Source: Chlorops oryzae
Taxonomy: Eukaryota > Arthropoda > Insecta > Diptera > Chloropidae
Reading direction: 5' to 3'
Assembly (NCBI GenBank): GCA_020466095.1
Contig: CM035806.1
Span: 146,397,420-146,461,419 of the forward strand
DNA: 64,000 nucleotides
The notes beneath the pieces were generated by a model that did not search any database, was not told where the DNA came from, and saw only the letters and a list, made by a program, of their open reading frames with translations. This document shows positions 36,328 through 47,991 of the stretch, piece by piece. A program made the translations under genes and the position numbers. How positions within the stretch are numbered: the stretch's first letter is position 1; the number at the start of each line of letters is the position of its first letter.

Positions 36328-37478
36328 TAATTTATTAATATATGTTCGTTTTAAATTTAAATAGTAAATTTTATTGAAAATCTTCCGTACTACACTCTTG
36401 CTAACCGATTACAACTCTCTTCCAAATTCCAAAAACTTCAACATAAAAATATGCTTAAAATTACTTAAAACTAGGAACTCTGCTGCAGTCTCCGCGCTCC
36501 CCCGCTGGCGTCTTCACTCTTCGATTTTCTGCAAACGCCTTTGACTTCTGCGACTCTTTCGCAATCGTTTCTGACTTGCGATCAATTTTTCCACTTTGCT
36601 GTCTTTTCGCTTAAATGCAATATTTTGGCTTGCACTTAGCTGCTCCAGTTTAGACTTTTTAGGATTTTGTTCTCCTTTTGGAATTCTGATCCATATAGTG
36701 AGCTCTCGATACGTGTGCTCATGATCATGAAATTTATATTGAATAGGTGGAAAACAAGTTAACCCTGAAAAATTGCATCTAGTGGCTTAAATATGCAAGA
36801 ATTCCCATCTTTTACCATACTGCGTATGAGTAATGTGGATTAAGCATACGCGACGTAGGCCGTATGCTTAAATCAGGAATGTGGAAGTGCTTCCAGTTCG
36901 AATGTTTTAATTAGAACATTGGAAGTATTTTCATTTCTAATGACATGCTAGTCACTCTATCCACTGATCCGCGACCGGCCTGTGAATTTGACTTAATAAA
37001 AAGAAGAAAAACCAAACGTTTCATTCCCATTTTGTTTCCTATTCCCTATCGATGACACGGTCCATCGTGAATGTCGGCGATTACTCTGAACTTCGATGAC
37101 CAATCCATGAACGTATCACTAGAGAACGCCAATGTCCTTCATGTAGATATGTCATTAGAAGTGCGCGTTTGAAATGGGAGTAGGCGGGGCTTCAATGTCA
37201 TCTTGAAGCCATCAATGCTGTCATCGGCAAAATTTCGGCTGGGCTTAGCTTACTCACAAAACAAACAAATTGAATGTATGTATATTTTAACCAAGAACAT
37301 AAACTCTTATAGTTTTTCACTCGAAATTCCCCTTTTAACTGCCTGGGGGGAATTTCAATGAACCGCATTTTAAGTGTACGCCTCGTCGAAGAAAACATCA
37401 CTTTTATTAATGATTTTAGACACGCTGCGAGAAGCCCACTTTGAATGAATGGCTTAGTTACGGTATTTCATATATTAC
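36328..37478. other. Rest of probable LTR and flank
   Basis: The part after 36328 may be the remaining LTR. At about 36930-36980 the minus strand has a tRNA-like box A phrase (AGTGGATAGAGTG), possibly an old SINE. No gene. Confidence 0.35.
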
Positions 37479-37966
37479 AAAAACAAAATGTGCTTTAAAA
37501 AAATGGTAGAAGCAAAGGAAGGCACTGCCGAAATTCGACTTGCATTTGACCTATAGCTCCTAGGTAAAAATCGGAGGGCAATCTCGAATTCTTAAAATTA
37601 CTTTATTGATTTTTTTTTTCCTTCAAATCATTGGAGGAGGGAATTAAAGGGAAAATGAAAATTAGAACGAATTCCTTTCACAAGATTTCAATTCATAGAA
37701 ATTCCTTCATAGTTTCGTTCAATTTTTAAAAAGCTTTCGCACGGATCAAAAAGCTCGTTTGCTTAATTAATTACTATTGCCAATGGTTCTTTGCACATGT
37801 CTCAAGAGGACGTTTTTGGTTGCATTTTTTTGTTTGTTTGTTGGAATGCTTCAAAAGAAACTCTTCTTTGGAGATTAAATGGATTTCCGTTTGTTAATTG
37901 CGCTGTATTGTGCGAAGGCATTTCGGAAATTACTCAGGTATTTTGTTCATATCATCAAAGAAATGA
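37479..37966 (+). repeat. 487-bp duplicated block, copy 2
   Basis: Counterpart of 33248-33735, about 4.2 kb away in direct orientation. The sequences diverge abruptly on both sides. Confidence 0.9.
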
Positions 37967-38566
37967 ATATCGCATGAGAATTCCAGATTTTCTCACGCAC
38001 ACATATTTTTATACATATGTGTCTACATACATACATATATTTCATTAGGAGGATGTCCTTTGCGTCATGGAAGTGTGTTGCTTTTAATGTTAATTTGTAT
38101 TTGAAAGGGAATGCCGCCGCTTTGGGAATTCCACATAAAATTCAAACGCTCAAATATTTGAGATGTTTTCGATTTTGTTTTCTTCGCATTTTAATCGTTT
38201 TTTTATAGCACACAGTAGGTTTATCTGTCTGTTTGTTTGTTTGTCGGTCTTTTTTTTTTACCCAAAACACGATATATACAAATTATCGGCGTTACTAGGA
38301 GGAGGATTCGATTTACAAATATCCGTCAGTCTGTCTGTCCGTGTATAGTTCTCTTATCGAAGGAGTTGAGCCACCTTCGACGAGATTCGGTATGCGTATT
38401 GGCAGGGAAATGAGTTCAACAATTGATCGATATCGGACCATTTTTAAGAGTACCAGGATCTGCCACAAAAATCACAAAAGAAGAAGTTTAGAGAGTTTTG
38501 GACCAAAAACCCAAAAAATCCGAAAAATTCATTTTGACGCTAACATTAAAAAAAATACTGATTACA
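37967..38566. mobile_element. Helentron-like (HINE/DINE-1-like) fragment
   Basis: Contains GTCTGTCTGTCCGTG at 38325-38340, the (GTCY)n core seen in other copies, then GAGATTCGGTATGCG and ATCGGACCATTTTTAAGAG. Ends are not preserved. 37967-38210 is unassigned. Confidence 0.5.
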
Positions 38567-38719
38567 ACTAGTCTAGTTTAAGTCTAGTTCCAAACTGGTC
38601 CAAAAAGAAATAGTTCCAAACTGGTCCAAAAATGACTAGTTACCAACTGGTCCAAAAAGGACTAGTTTTAAACTGGTACAAAAAGGACTAGTTCCAAACT
38701 GGTCCAAAAAGGACTAGTT
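38567..38719 (+). repeat. Minisatellite, about 26-bp unit, six copies
   Basis: Repeated ACTAGTTCCAAACTGGTCC followed by A5GG, with substitutions between units. Confidence 0.9.
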
Positions 38720-38744
38720 GTAATAAGTTTTTTGAAAAAGTTTC

Positions 38745-38990
38745 GAGTACCAAAATTCTTAGAAATTTTTCACTTATTCTATATATAAATTTTCATCGAA
38801 ATCGGACGTCATGAATTTTTTTCGGATTTTTTTGGGTTTTTGGTCCAAAACTCTCTAAACTTCTTGCCCCCCAAAATTTTTTTTCGGTTAATGTCTTCAT
38901 AATTGCTCAATATACCACTGTGACAAATATAAGCGCTACCAAAGCAATCTTTCTCTCGCTACGCCCTTGTAACCATTCAACTGTTTTGGG
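38745..38990 (+). repeat. Dispersed repeat, copy 1
   Basis: From CCAAAATTCTTAGAAATTTT to CTACGCCCTTG. Matches 41930-42150 in order and orientation. Probably part of a Helentron-like element since the second copy continues into such an end. Confidence 0.8.
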
Positions 38991-39923
38991 CTCGCTTGAC
39001 TATAACACCCTTATTTTTTAAATATTTATTTGCACCGGAGGTTAATTGCGCATATTCCAAATAATTTCGTGATTCAATTTTGACAAAACCCAGTAACTTC
39101 AAATAATATTTTTGAAATTTTTTCTTTGAATCTTAATTTTGGAATTCTTTCACATTCGGAGAAAATTTTCGATTTTGAGATATAAATATGTACATATATG
39201 TATGTATAAGTAGGTACTTACGATTTTTAAGCTTTAAGTATATGTTGAGTGGAGCTTTAAGTGTAATTCAATTCGCTTCGATGGAACAAAAATGTATGCT
39301 TTCAACGAGAGAGACAGAGAGAGTGGCGAGAATGACTTCCATTTCGAAATTGGTTGGTGATTTTTAAATTCGATGTGGGCATAATTTAGACTTTACAAAA
39401 AGGACATAATTTTTCTTAAATAAACACTTTTTTTTTGGCTACTTCGGTGGGCCTTTTCTCTGAAAATCGTCCTCGCAAATTAATGAGAAATTTCGGTACG
39501 AAGAAAGTGTCGCGAACATTTGAGCCCATTTAAATGACGATTGAGGAAATATTTCGAACTTATGCTTGCCTTAGGCGGAATAAAAACTCGTCTGTAAATG
39601 AAAATAAATAAATAAATGAATAAATTTTTAATTATGTATGTATTTCGATAAAAGCTCAGAATGTCTTTTAACATGAAATCGTTTATTTAAAAGCCAAACA
39701 AAAATCCACCATTAAGACGCCACGCTCGATGGCTTTTAATTGGGTTTCGCTAGAGCGAGACTTTGCGACGCATTTTCCGTATGTCTGCGTGTGTTTGCGT
39801 GTGTGTGCGCAAAAGATAAAAGAAGACAACATAAAACAATGCCAAAAAAGAAAAAGAAATTAAAAAAAAAAACCATTTCATGGAATGAATTATGGAGGAA
39901 CTTAAAAGTCGGAAACCGATATA
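38991..39923. other. Intergenic, no gene seen
   Basis: A+T-rich with a short TATG tract (39190-39215) and a (GA)n-like stretch near 39305-39325. Nothing else recognised. Confidence 0.45.
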
Positions 39924-40488
39924 CAGGGTGTGATCATTAAGTTTCAAGATTGCTCTCAGAAAAGAAATTTATTGAACACATTTTTGTAAATTGCACTAAA
40001 ATTCTTCAAAAAAGGCCTCTTAGGAGTCTACACATCGCTCGAACTCTTCTAACGGAATGTTGTCCAGCACCCTCGTCGAAGACGCTTGAACCGCTGCAAC
40101 AGGGCCAAACCGCTTCCCATTCAGCTCTTTTTTCATCCCGGAGGAAGAGGAAGAAGTCGCTAGGGGGGGGGGGGGGTCGATGTCTGGGCTGTAGGGTGGC
40201 TGCGGAAGCGTTCTCACGTTGTTTCCGGTCAGAGTCTGGGCGACGGCGAAGCTGCTCCTTCAGACGCTCCACCATTTTCACTCTCACAACTTTTTCCGTC
40301 AAGCACTCGAAACAGACACTAACTTTAAGCGCGATGCTTCAACTCCAGCGTCTCGCCGGGCAACTGGCGCTTGTTCGGTCGCTTCCCTGATATCTTCCAC
40401 CACCTAGCCAGGCCGCGTAGACCCTGAGTCCTGAAGCGCTCCACTACGCAGGAGAAAATCAGTCTTGAGACTTAATGATCACACCCTG
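39924..40488 (-). mobile_element. Internally deleted mariner element (565 bp)
   Basis: Ends CAGGGTGTGATCATTAAGT ... ACTTAATGATCACACCCTG with TA on both sides. The minus strand keeps the start (MVERLKEQLRRRP at about 40264-40302) joined to the C-terminal part of a mariner transposase: PPYSPDID, DFFLF, ELNGKRFG and a final NLET-stop that overlaps the TIR. Reading frames break around a run of 14 G (40163-40176). Not functional. Confidence 0.88.
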
Positions 40489-41455
40489 TATGTAGCTTAA
40501 AATATTTGGATTTTTATGAAAAATATCATTGCATACCTAAAGGCGGATAAAAGCTTTCAATTGCTATGATTTATTTGGCAGAATTCCATTCCTCAAGATG
40601 TGAGAAATTGATTCTATTTTCAAGCTCTGAAAGTTTGATGATTCTAAATCGAAAATATTTTTCGTTGATTGTTAGATATGTTTATACATACATACATACA
40701 TATGTATATGTAGGTAATTGATATGAACACGATTACAAACAATAAAATTTAAATCATGAATAATCATGATTGCAATAAATTAATCAATGAAATATAATCG
40801 AAAATAATCTCCAAAAGCCATAGAATTATTTTTTTTTTTACACTGTAGCGAGTAATGCGTACTGGCCATTTATTTATTCGTTCATTTATTGATCAATTTA
40901 GCCATTTATCCATTTAAATATCCATCTACTCATCTGTCCAATCTATGGATCCCTCCAAGCATCCATAAATCTATCCATCTATCCATTAGTTCATCCGTAC
41001 GTTATATCGTTTCACTTAATCACGTCCCGTCGTTCTATCAATGTTTCCAACCATCCATACATCCGTTCATTCATCAATGCATTTAATCAGAAATCTATCC
41101 ACCCATCCGTCAAGCCATCGCATTGCGATAGCAATTGTTACCCTTTGCATTTATCAAAACTTTTTTTTTTACTTGCCATAAAAGTAAGTTTTCCAAACGA
41201 AGTCAATCGTTGAAAGGATTTTTTATTACACTCCCCGAAGTGGCAAGGATATCACACAACGGAAATGTATTATGGAATCATATGATCTCACTTGTATTAA
41301 CTTGAATTAGGGTTGCCATTCAACTTCATCTCGTTAAAATAAAGCAATGAAAATTTGAAAAATAAACAAATTAACTGTCAATTGATTGTGCGATGATCCT
41401 AGGAATTTTTTGTTGTCATATCTTGTGTGGGACAATTTTGTGAAACCGTTTTAAC
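40489..41455. other. Intergenic with degenerate ATCC repeat
   Basis: 40862-41110 is a degenerate (ATCC/ATTT)n tract with CCATCTATCCAT-like units. No ORF of interest. Confidence 0.55.
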
Positions 41456-41924
41456 CTTTTAAAAAGATTTAAAAAAACGAAAGCCAAATACAGTTTCAAT
41501 TCATCCGATGGACACCAAAAAGTATGCTTACAAATATTAAGAGTCGATATGAAAAATGTTCTCATTCGTGACACATTTTCGAGTCCCAAAATTATCGATA
41601 TTGAGTGAAATATTACATAGCAACAGGTTGGATAACACTGTGAGGCATTTTTTCGGTGATCGTGTGCGGTGAGGGGATTTATACTTTTTCGTAAAAGTAC
41701 CTATTTGGAAAAACGTTAACTTCTGCATCATTACTTTTTTGAAAATACATGCTAATAAGAAAACGGCAGCCTTGGACATTTTTTTTTTTTTTTACTCAAA
41801 TTCAATTTTTACCACTTTTGACATACATAGCTGTATCTCGTTAATCGCAAAGAATATTCTATTGGTGTTTTGAGCAAAGTCCCTGCTCGGGCGCCAATTA
41901 TGTTGTGTCCTTTGTCTTTGTGTT
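41456..41924 (-). mobile_element. LTR-retroelement fragment with primer-binding site, copy B
   Basis: Nearly the same sequence as 35862-36327, with the primer-binding site at 41879-41896 and LTR-like end at 41901. Cut off 24 bases into the LTR, exactly where the next dispersed repeat begins. Confidence 0.75.
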
Positions 41925-41929
41925 AGCGT

Positions 41930-42336
41930 CAAAATTCTTAGAATTTTTCACTTATTCTATATATAAATTTTCATCGAAATCGAACGTCATGAGTTTTTCG
42001 GATTTTTTGGGTTTTTGGTCTAAAACTATCTAAACTTCTTCTTGCGCCCCCAAATTTTTTTTTGGTTAATGTCTTATAATTGCTCAATATACCACTGTGG
42101 CAAATATAAGCGCGACCAAAGTACTATTTCTCTCACTACGCCCTTGCTGGGCGGACTCGATATACCTGTGTTCCGAATTGTGACATGATTGGTACAGCCG
42201 TTTGGAAGGAGTTCCGATACAGACCGATGGACAGGCAAACGGACATGTCGAAATCGATCAATATATTTGGAGCTTAGTTCTAGATGATACAAGATCCGCA
42301 CAAAACTAATATACCCTGCTTACGCTGGGTATAAAA
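41930..42336 (+). mobile_element. Dispersed repeat copy 2 running into a Helentron-like 3' end
   Basis: 41930-42150 matches 38745-38990. The sequence then has GACCGATGGACAGGC and GGACATGTCGAAATCGAT, and closes with a hairpin ACCCTGCTTACGCTGGGT and TATAAAAAG, as in other Helentron-like ends here. Confidence 0.6.
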
Positions 42337-43885
42337 AGAAAAACGAATTGTGTAAATCGATCCGAATGAAATGCGATTACTACTACTACAGAAGTTACGA
42401 TTTCTCGAATTATGAAAATCTTAAAAACCTGCTTTCACCTTTAAGCTTTATCATAAAAAAAATAAAAAACGTTGCATACTTTAAGTTGTTCTTTTAAGAT
42501 CCCAATTAAAAACGAGCTTCAAGTATTGGTTTCTCTCGCAATACATGTTTCTTTCTTATTTATATTGTTTCCTCTTCAAATGTGTTTTCTGTGACAAACT
42601 TGAAAGTGAAAAAGAAGTAATTTATTTTAACTTAAGGATTTGAAAAGAAAAAAAAAGGGTTTTTTTTTATTACAATTGAGTACAAAAGCTAAAGGAATTT
42701 CTCAGCCAAAGTATTTTTAAGCGGGACAACCAAACTGAAAAAAATAAAAATGCAGTGGAATTTTCGACATTTCTCCGTTTCCGAATGTTCTGTTTGTGAT
42801 GTCTTTGTCTTAAAAAAAAACAAGAAAGTCCTTTTCTTCTGCACTCTTGGATTCTTGAAACCGTGCCAAAGGACACACTTGTCAAAAAATAGTATACAAG
42901 TGAGAAGTATGCTTTGGAGAAGCAACGAATGCAAAAAGCGAAAAATCGAGGCATTCTATTTCTATTTTTCCCCTGCTTCCCTATCTTCGAAAAATGAAAA
43001 AAACAACGAATAAACTGCATTTGAAACAAAATCGAAAAATCGGAAAACCGAAATTTCAAAACACTGAAGCAAAAACGAAATGATCTGACAAATCTGCTCT
43101 GCAATGCTAGTCATTCAGACCAAGGATGAACGACATAAAAAGGAGCGAAAAGGAAAAAGGACCCCCCAAAAAAAAAAACCGACCCATAAAAGAGAATACC
43201 GTAAAGTATGTTAAAAAGACAAAAGAAAAATACAAAAAATTGTGTTCACACGTCCTGTGTGCGGCCAGTGCAACAAAACAACGAAGAACAAACCCTTGAA
43301 TGGCGGCGTGCAGCCTTGCCGGCTGACTGCTTCATTCAAAAGCCATGAATCAAAAAACGCTGCGGATAAGAAGCGTTCGCTTTTCTTTCTTTCCATTCTT
43401 TCAACTCTTTTCGTTTCGTATTCATTTTCTTAATGTTTTATTTAAAAAAAAAAAATCTCTTTTTTCATTCTGGTTCATTTTTTTATTACTCTCGATCCGA
43501 TTCGTCGCCCTGGCATCGGCTCCATCCATCTGAGGTGTATTCGAGATATGAAGAAAAAAGCTTTTGTGCGCTAACATGGGAGATCAAATGGACTCACTTC
43601 GATGCCTTAATTCAAGGGAAAGAAATTAAATATAATTTGAATGTGCTGTGCACATCGGCAATCCAATACTTTTACACGCACATCAGGTTACACCTTCTTT
43701 TGAACTGCCAAAAACTTGTCCGCTTCACTAATTTACAGCCACTGTATCTGAACGGCCACATGCGAACGATCGATCATCTTAAAATATTCTTTTGTATAAA
43801 AAATTAAAAAAAATATATTTCAAAGAATTTTTATATTCAATTCCATTGTTTATGATAACCCTCTCCTCAACAGTTGCATCTTAAA
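42337..43885. other. Intergenic, no gene seen
   Basis: Small open frames on both strands have no recognisable similarity or composition support. A-runs and T-runs are common. Confidence 0.45.
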
Positions 43886-44356
43886 CAAGTAAGGATGCTA
43901 CAGTCAGGTTCATCTTACAATACAATACCCGACACATACATATGTATAAACAGTTAGCTATATATTTTTTAATAAGAGGCTTTAATATAAACTCAAATGC
44001 CAAATTTCATTGAAATATCTCTTCAATTTTCTGATATTAGAGCCATTTATTTGCGAACATTATGACTATGCCTCGGAATTCGAATATGTAAAAAAATGAA
44101 AAAAAAAATTCCAAAAAAAAATATTAAAAAATTATTCAAAAAATATTCACAGTCAAAATATTCCAAAATAATTTAGTTCGAATATAGTATGCCTATTAAA
44201 ATATTCACATTGTCAAAATTAACAAATTATTTAGTTCGACTTCAGTATGCCTATTAAAATATTCAAAATTGTCACAGTTAAATGCAAAAAAAGCCTACTT
44301 CAGTGAATAAAATATTCAAAATCCGAGCACTAGTTAAATGACAGACCCCAGTACTG
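43886..44356 (+). mobile_element. Helentron-like element, 5' part, interrupted
   Basis: Starts ACAAGTAAGGATGCTACAGT like 55439 and 61053. At about 44063 it is interrupted by the AT-rich repeat. GACAGACCCCAGTACTG at 44342 resumes the family sequence, which is again cut by the inverted composite and continues at 47322. Confidence 0.65.
44065..44341. repeat. AT-rich AAATATTC repeat, copy B
   Basis: Has the same landmarks as 2131-2560: CCTCGGAATTCGAATATG, AGTATGCCTATTAAAAT (twice here), GCCTACTTCAGTGAATAAA and ATTCAAAATCCGAGC. Confidence 0.75.
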
Positions 44357-44792
44357 AGCGAACTTTACATATTTTTTTTGAAAGGGCGCATTCAATAAAT
44401 TCACAGTCCTTTGATAATTCGAGCAGAACGAAAATTTCAAAAGATTCAAAATCCGAGCTCTGAGTTCATGACAGACCCCATTTTTGAGTTGAACTTTGAC
44501 AAGGAAATTTTTTTAATTAAAGGGCTTTGCATTGTTATTCACAGTCCTTTTGATTTTCGAGCAGAACGAAAATTTCAAAAGAAAAATTGTTGAGTCAACA
44601 ACATTTTTGGTTGATTTGAAAGGAAATATGTTTAATTACATTTCTTTGCGTTTGGTATAAATCTCATTTGGTTTATAAAATTGGACATACAAAGATATTT
44701 ATTCATCTTAGAACTTTTTAAGCATTGCGAAAGCAATCACGACAACGGAGTGACAAAATCAGATGAAGTCCTTCCGATGGCTATTTTTGGGG

Positions 44793-45412
44793 TAGGGATG
44801 GGCAAAATGGGAAAATACATCGATATATATTGTATCGATATATTTAAAAAGCATCGAAATTGAAACGAGAAATATCGACCTTTCGATATATCGAATTATA
44901 AATACCAATTAAAAATGGCTATTTCACTAAAATACAGTGTTTTTTCTGCTTGGGGAGAACTCTCCTAAGCGGACACTTGTACTCTAAACGGACAGATTTC
45001 AGGAATTTTCTTGTGCTCCTGCTTCTCAAATACATTCCTCTTAAGCGAATACCTCTGTTAAGCGGACATATATTTGGATCCCGTAGGTGTCTGCTTAAGA
45101 CAGAGTACACTGTACATAATTTAGACAAAATTGGAGTGTATAAAAGGACGTTTTCGAGTTCTCAGATGGTATGATAAGATATGATACGATAAGATAAGAC
45201 ATAAACGATTAAAATGCCTCTTTATATCCAAAAGAAATACGTGTGAAACACAGGTTTACAACGATAGACATATATAAAATATCGCTTTCGATGTCGGCAA
45301 AAGTATATCGATGTACGATTTATCGCCGAGCAAAAATATCAGTAAAAATTTTCGATATATCGTTTTAAAAATATCGATATTTTGATATATCGATATTTTT
45401 TGCCCATCCCTA
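44793..45412. mobile_element. hAT MITE, inverted copy
   Basis: TAGGGATGGGCAAAATGGG ... TTTGCCCATCCCTA, flanked by TTTTGGGG and TTTTCGGG, the complement of the duplication around the first copy with one change. Confidence 0.88.
44935..45112. mobile_element. Pogo-like MITE, inverted copy
   Basis: Starts CAGTGTTTTTTCTGC and ends CAGAGTACACTG between TA dinucleotides. Same nested position as 30184-30365. Confidence 0.82.
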
Positions 45413-45502
45413 TTTTCGGGTTATGTTCAGCAGAGGGCTCTGTGACCATTTGCTTTGAACGTTTATTAAATTTTTTTTTACATTTCTTCTTTTTTAGTAA
45501 TT

Positions 45503-47071
45503 ATACCTTTTCCGAAGGAAAGGGTATATTAAGTTTGGCACGGTGTATGTAACATACCAAAGGAGTCGCGGTAGATATAGACATATATATATATTCTTGA
45601 TCAGGGTGACAAGAGGAAGCGATCTAGCCATGTCTGTCTGTCTGTCTGTCTGTCTGTCGGTCACACTTTAGTTTTTCGTAATTTACTCCTAAGCCATGAA
45701 AGATATCATATTGAAATTTGGCATGGACTTCAACCAGGTAAATGTCCGAAAAACTGCATACAAATTTTTTTCGTAGTCCCTTCTTGGGTCGTGGGAAGTG
45801 GTTCACAAGTTTCAAAAATCACGATTTTTAACGTTTTTCCTGGATAACTTTTTGACTATACATCCCAGCTTATTGAAATTTGGTGAGTGTATAGCTACTA
45901 TGTAGACTTAAGCTTTCGCTGAAAAAAAATTGCGACATCGCTATAACTATGGTCATCATTCTACACAATAGAAAAAAACACTCTTTCTCTTATTCTCATA
46001 TCTGAATACAAAAATTATTTTTTTGCTTCTTCTGATTGTGTATTTTGCCGCCAAATAAAGTCGTCCATTATGGATAAGTTTTGACCATGACCACATTTCG
46101 CGAAATTCGCAAAAATTGATTTTCACTATTTTGAATTGAGTATTTCGCAGCTAAACAAAATGTCCTCTAAGGGTTAAAATTTGATCAAGACCACCATCCG
46201 CGAAAATCGCGAAAATTTGAGTTTCACTAATTTGAATTGAGTATTTCGCAGTTAAACAAAATGTCCTCTAAGGGTTAAAATTTGATCAAGACCACCATCC
46301 GCGAAATTCGCGAAAACCTGATTTTCACTATTTTTAATTGAGTATTTCGCAGCTAAACAAAATGTCCTCTAAGGGTTAAAATTTGATCAAGACCACCATC
46401 CGCGAAATTCGCAAAAATTTTATTTTCACTATTTTGAATTGACGTTTTCGCAGCTAGACAAAATTTCCTCTAACGGTTAAATTTTGACCATGACCACCAT
46501 TCGCGAAATTCGCAAAAATTTAATTTTCACTATTTTGAATTGAGGTTTTCGCAGCTAGAAAAAATGTCCTCTTACGGTTAAATTTTGACCATGACCACCA
46601 TTCGCGAAATTCGCAAAAATTTTATTTTCACTATTTTGAATTGAGTATTTCGCAGCTAGACAAAATGTCCTCTAACGGTTAAAATTTGACCATGACCACC
46701 ATTCGCGAAATTCGCAAACATTTTATTTTCACTATTTTGAATTGAGGATTTCGCAGCTATACAAAATGTCCTCTAACGGTTAAAACTTGACCATGATCAC
46801 CATTCGCGAAATTCGCAAAAATTTTATTTTCACTATTTTGAATTGAGGTTTTCGCAGCTAGACAAAATGTCCTCTAACGGTTAAAATTTGACCATGCTCA
46901 CCATCCGCGAAAATTTTGTGCTTAATAATAATCTCGAGTCTTAGAAGGTATAAATAGATATCCAAGCTAGGAACGGCAGGAATTTTTGTTAAGGTAATGT
47001 TTTAACATATTTCAGGCTGAGGAAAAGGTATGTGTGCAATCGGCTTAGCCGATGTAAACTTCTTTACTTGT
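45503..47071 (-). mobile_element. Helentron-like element with internal tandem array
   Basis: Inserted in the composite at a T-rich site with no duplication. One end has the hairpin CCTTTTCCGAAGGAAAGG and GTATA; the other has ATCGGCTTAGCCGAT followed by CTTTACTTG, the complement of the ACAAGTAA start of other copies. (GTCT)n lies at 45631-45658. Central array of 101-bp repeats at 46030-46920. This layout matches DINE-1/HINE elements (established for Drosophila). Confidence 0.72.
46030..46920. repeat. Tandem array, 101-bp unit, about nine copies
   Basis: Each unit has TTTTGAATTGAG, TTTCGCAGCTA, AAAATGTCCTCTAA, GGTTAAAATTTGA and CCACCATYCGCGAAATTCGC. The spacing of TATTTCGCAG at 46141, 46242 and 46343 gives 101 bp. 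Confidence 0.92.
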
Positions 47072-47321
47072 TTTTTTTTTATTTTAAAAATTATCTTGTC
47101 ATTTCAATTATGTCCGTGGTTGGTTCAACAATTTAAATTTAAATCAATTTTTGAAAAATATCATTTCAATTCAACCTGAAATATGGTTGATTCAAAAGGA
47201 AAATCTTTATTTTTTTCAACAAGAAAAATTGTTAAATTAAAAATATTCCTTGTTGAAGCCATTTTGTATGTTTTTCCTTTTGATTTAACCAGTTTTCTGG
47301 TTGATTTTTTTCTCTGTGTAG

Positions 47322-47991
47322 TACTGGTGTTACTCTTAAAAGTGATCTAATCTGGTTCATTCTCGAACTTGATCATACTCATGTCTCCGCCCAACAAGCA
47401 TACCAATTTTCGTTTTTTTTTTTTTATACCCGAAACACTCTTCTGTGTCAAGGGGATTATGAGGTGTGCGATTGTGTGTAACACCCAGAAGGAGTGTTTT
47501 CCCCCCTCAAAATACGCATTTACCTTTAATGAAGCATTTTCAGCAAAAAAATTTGTGTTGGAAAAAATTTGACTGAAGAGGCTTTTGAAATGACCGATTC
47601 AATTGTGTGACCCATCGATTGTCTCACATTTTGCCGCCGTGACTAGATGAAGTAAGTGTTAACGTGGGAGGGGGGGGAAGTCTACCCCTCATTATTATTG
47701 GGTACGTATGTGTATTAAGCCATGTAAGGTATTATGAGAGAATTTTTTTTTGAAACTCTGAAAGGAGTGAGCAGTTTGTAATGATTTCTACATTAAGAGA
47801 TAAAGAGACTTCATAAAAGGACAAACATTGAAGCTGGTCTAAGCGGCTTAACATAAAATTAAGGTTTCAGCCGAGAGCCGCATAAATTAAAAGAGAATTT
47901 GTTTCATTTAATGCTTCATCGTTATTCTTTGTCAGAATGAAGACGTACATATCTACATACGAACATACATACATGCACCGACTCATAACTA
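47322..47991. other. Continuation of interrupted Helentron-like element, then unique sequence
   Basis: ACTGG ... GGTTCATTCTCGAACTTG (47324-47372) continues the element begun at 43886. At 47425-47495 a terminal hairpin region appears in reversed order (TATACCCGAAACACTC, GTGTAACACCCAG). After about 47500 nothing recognised. Confidence 0.5.

Larger units (their letters stand above)
44357..47321. mobile_element. Non-autonomous composite element, inverted copy 2
   Basis: Reverse complement of 29513-30830. It begins CTGAGCGAACTTTACAT and ends TTTTTTCTCTGTGT. It carries the same nested hAT MITE and pogo-like MITE, plus an extra 1.6-kb Helentron-like insertion (45503-47071). An internal stretch near the left end is duplicated (TTCGAGCAGAACGAAAATTT at about 44420 and 44561). 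Its insertion site is a Helentron-like element: CCCCAGTACTGG is split with AGT on both sides. Confidence 0.82.

Noticed and set aside
40000..40390. A host gene in the frames around 40-40.4 kb
   Set aside because: The sequence lies between mariner TIRs and matches broken mariner transposase motifs.
42670..43104. A 144-codon minus-strand ORF rich in Phe/Cys/Arg
   Set aside because: Composition follows from A+T-rich sequence; no initiation context, motif or splice support.
44681..44863. A 60-codon frame also present inverted near 30332-30637
   Set aside because: It is within the duplicated composite element and runs into the hAT MITE; chance open frame.
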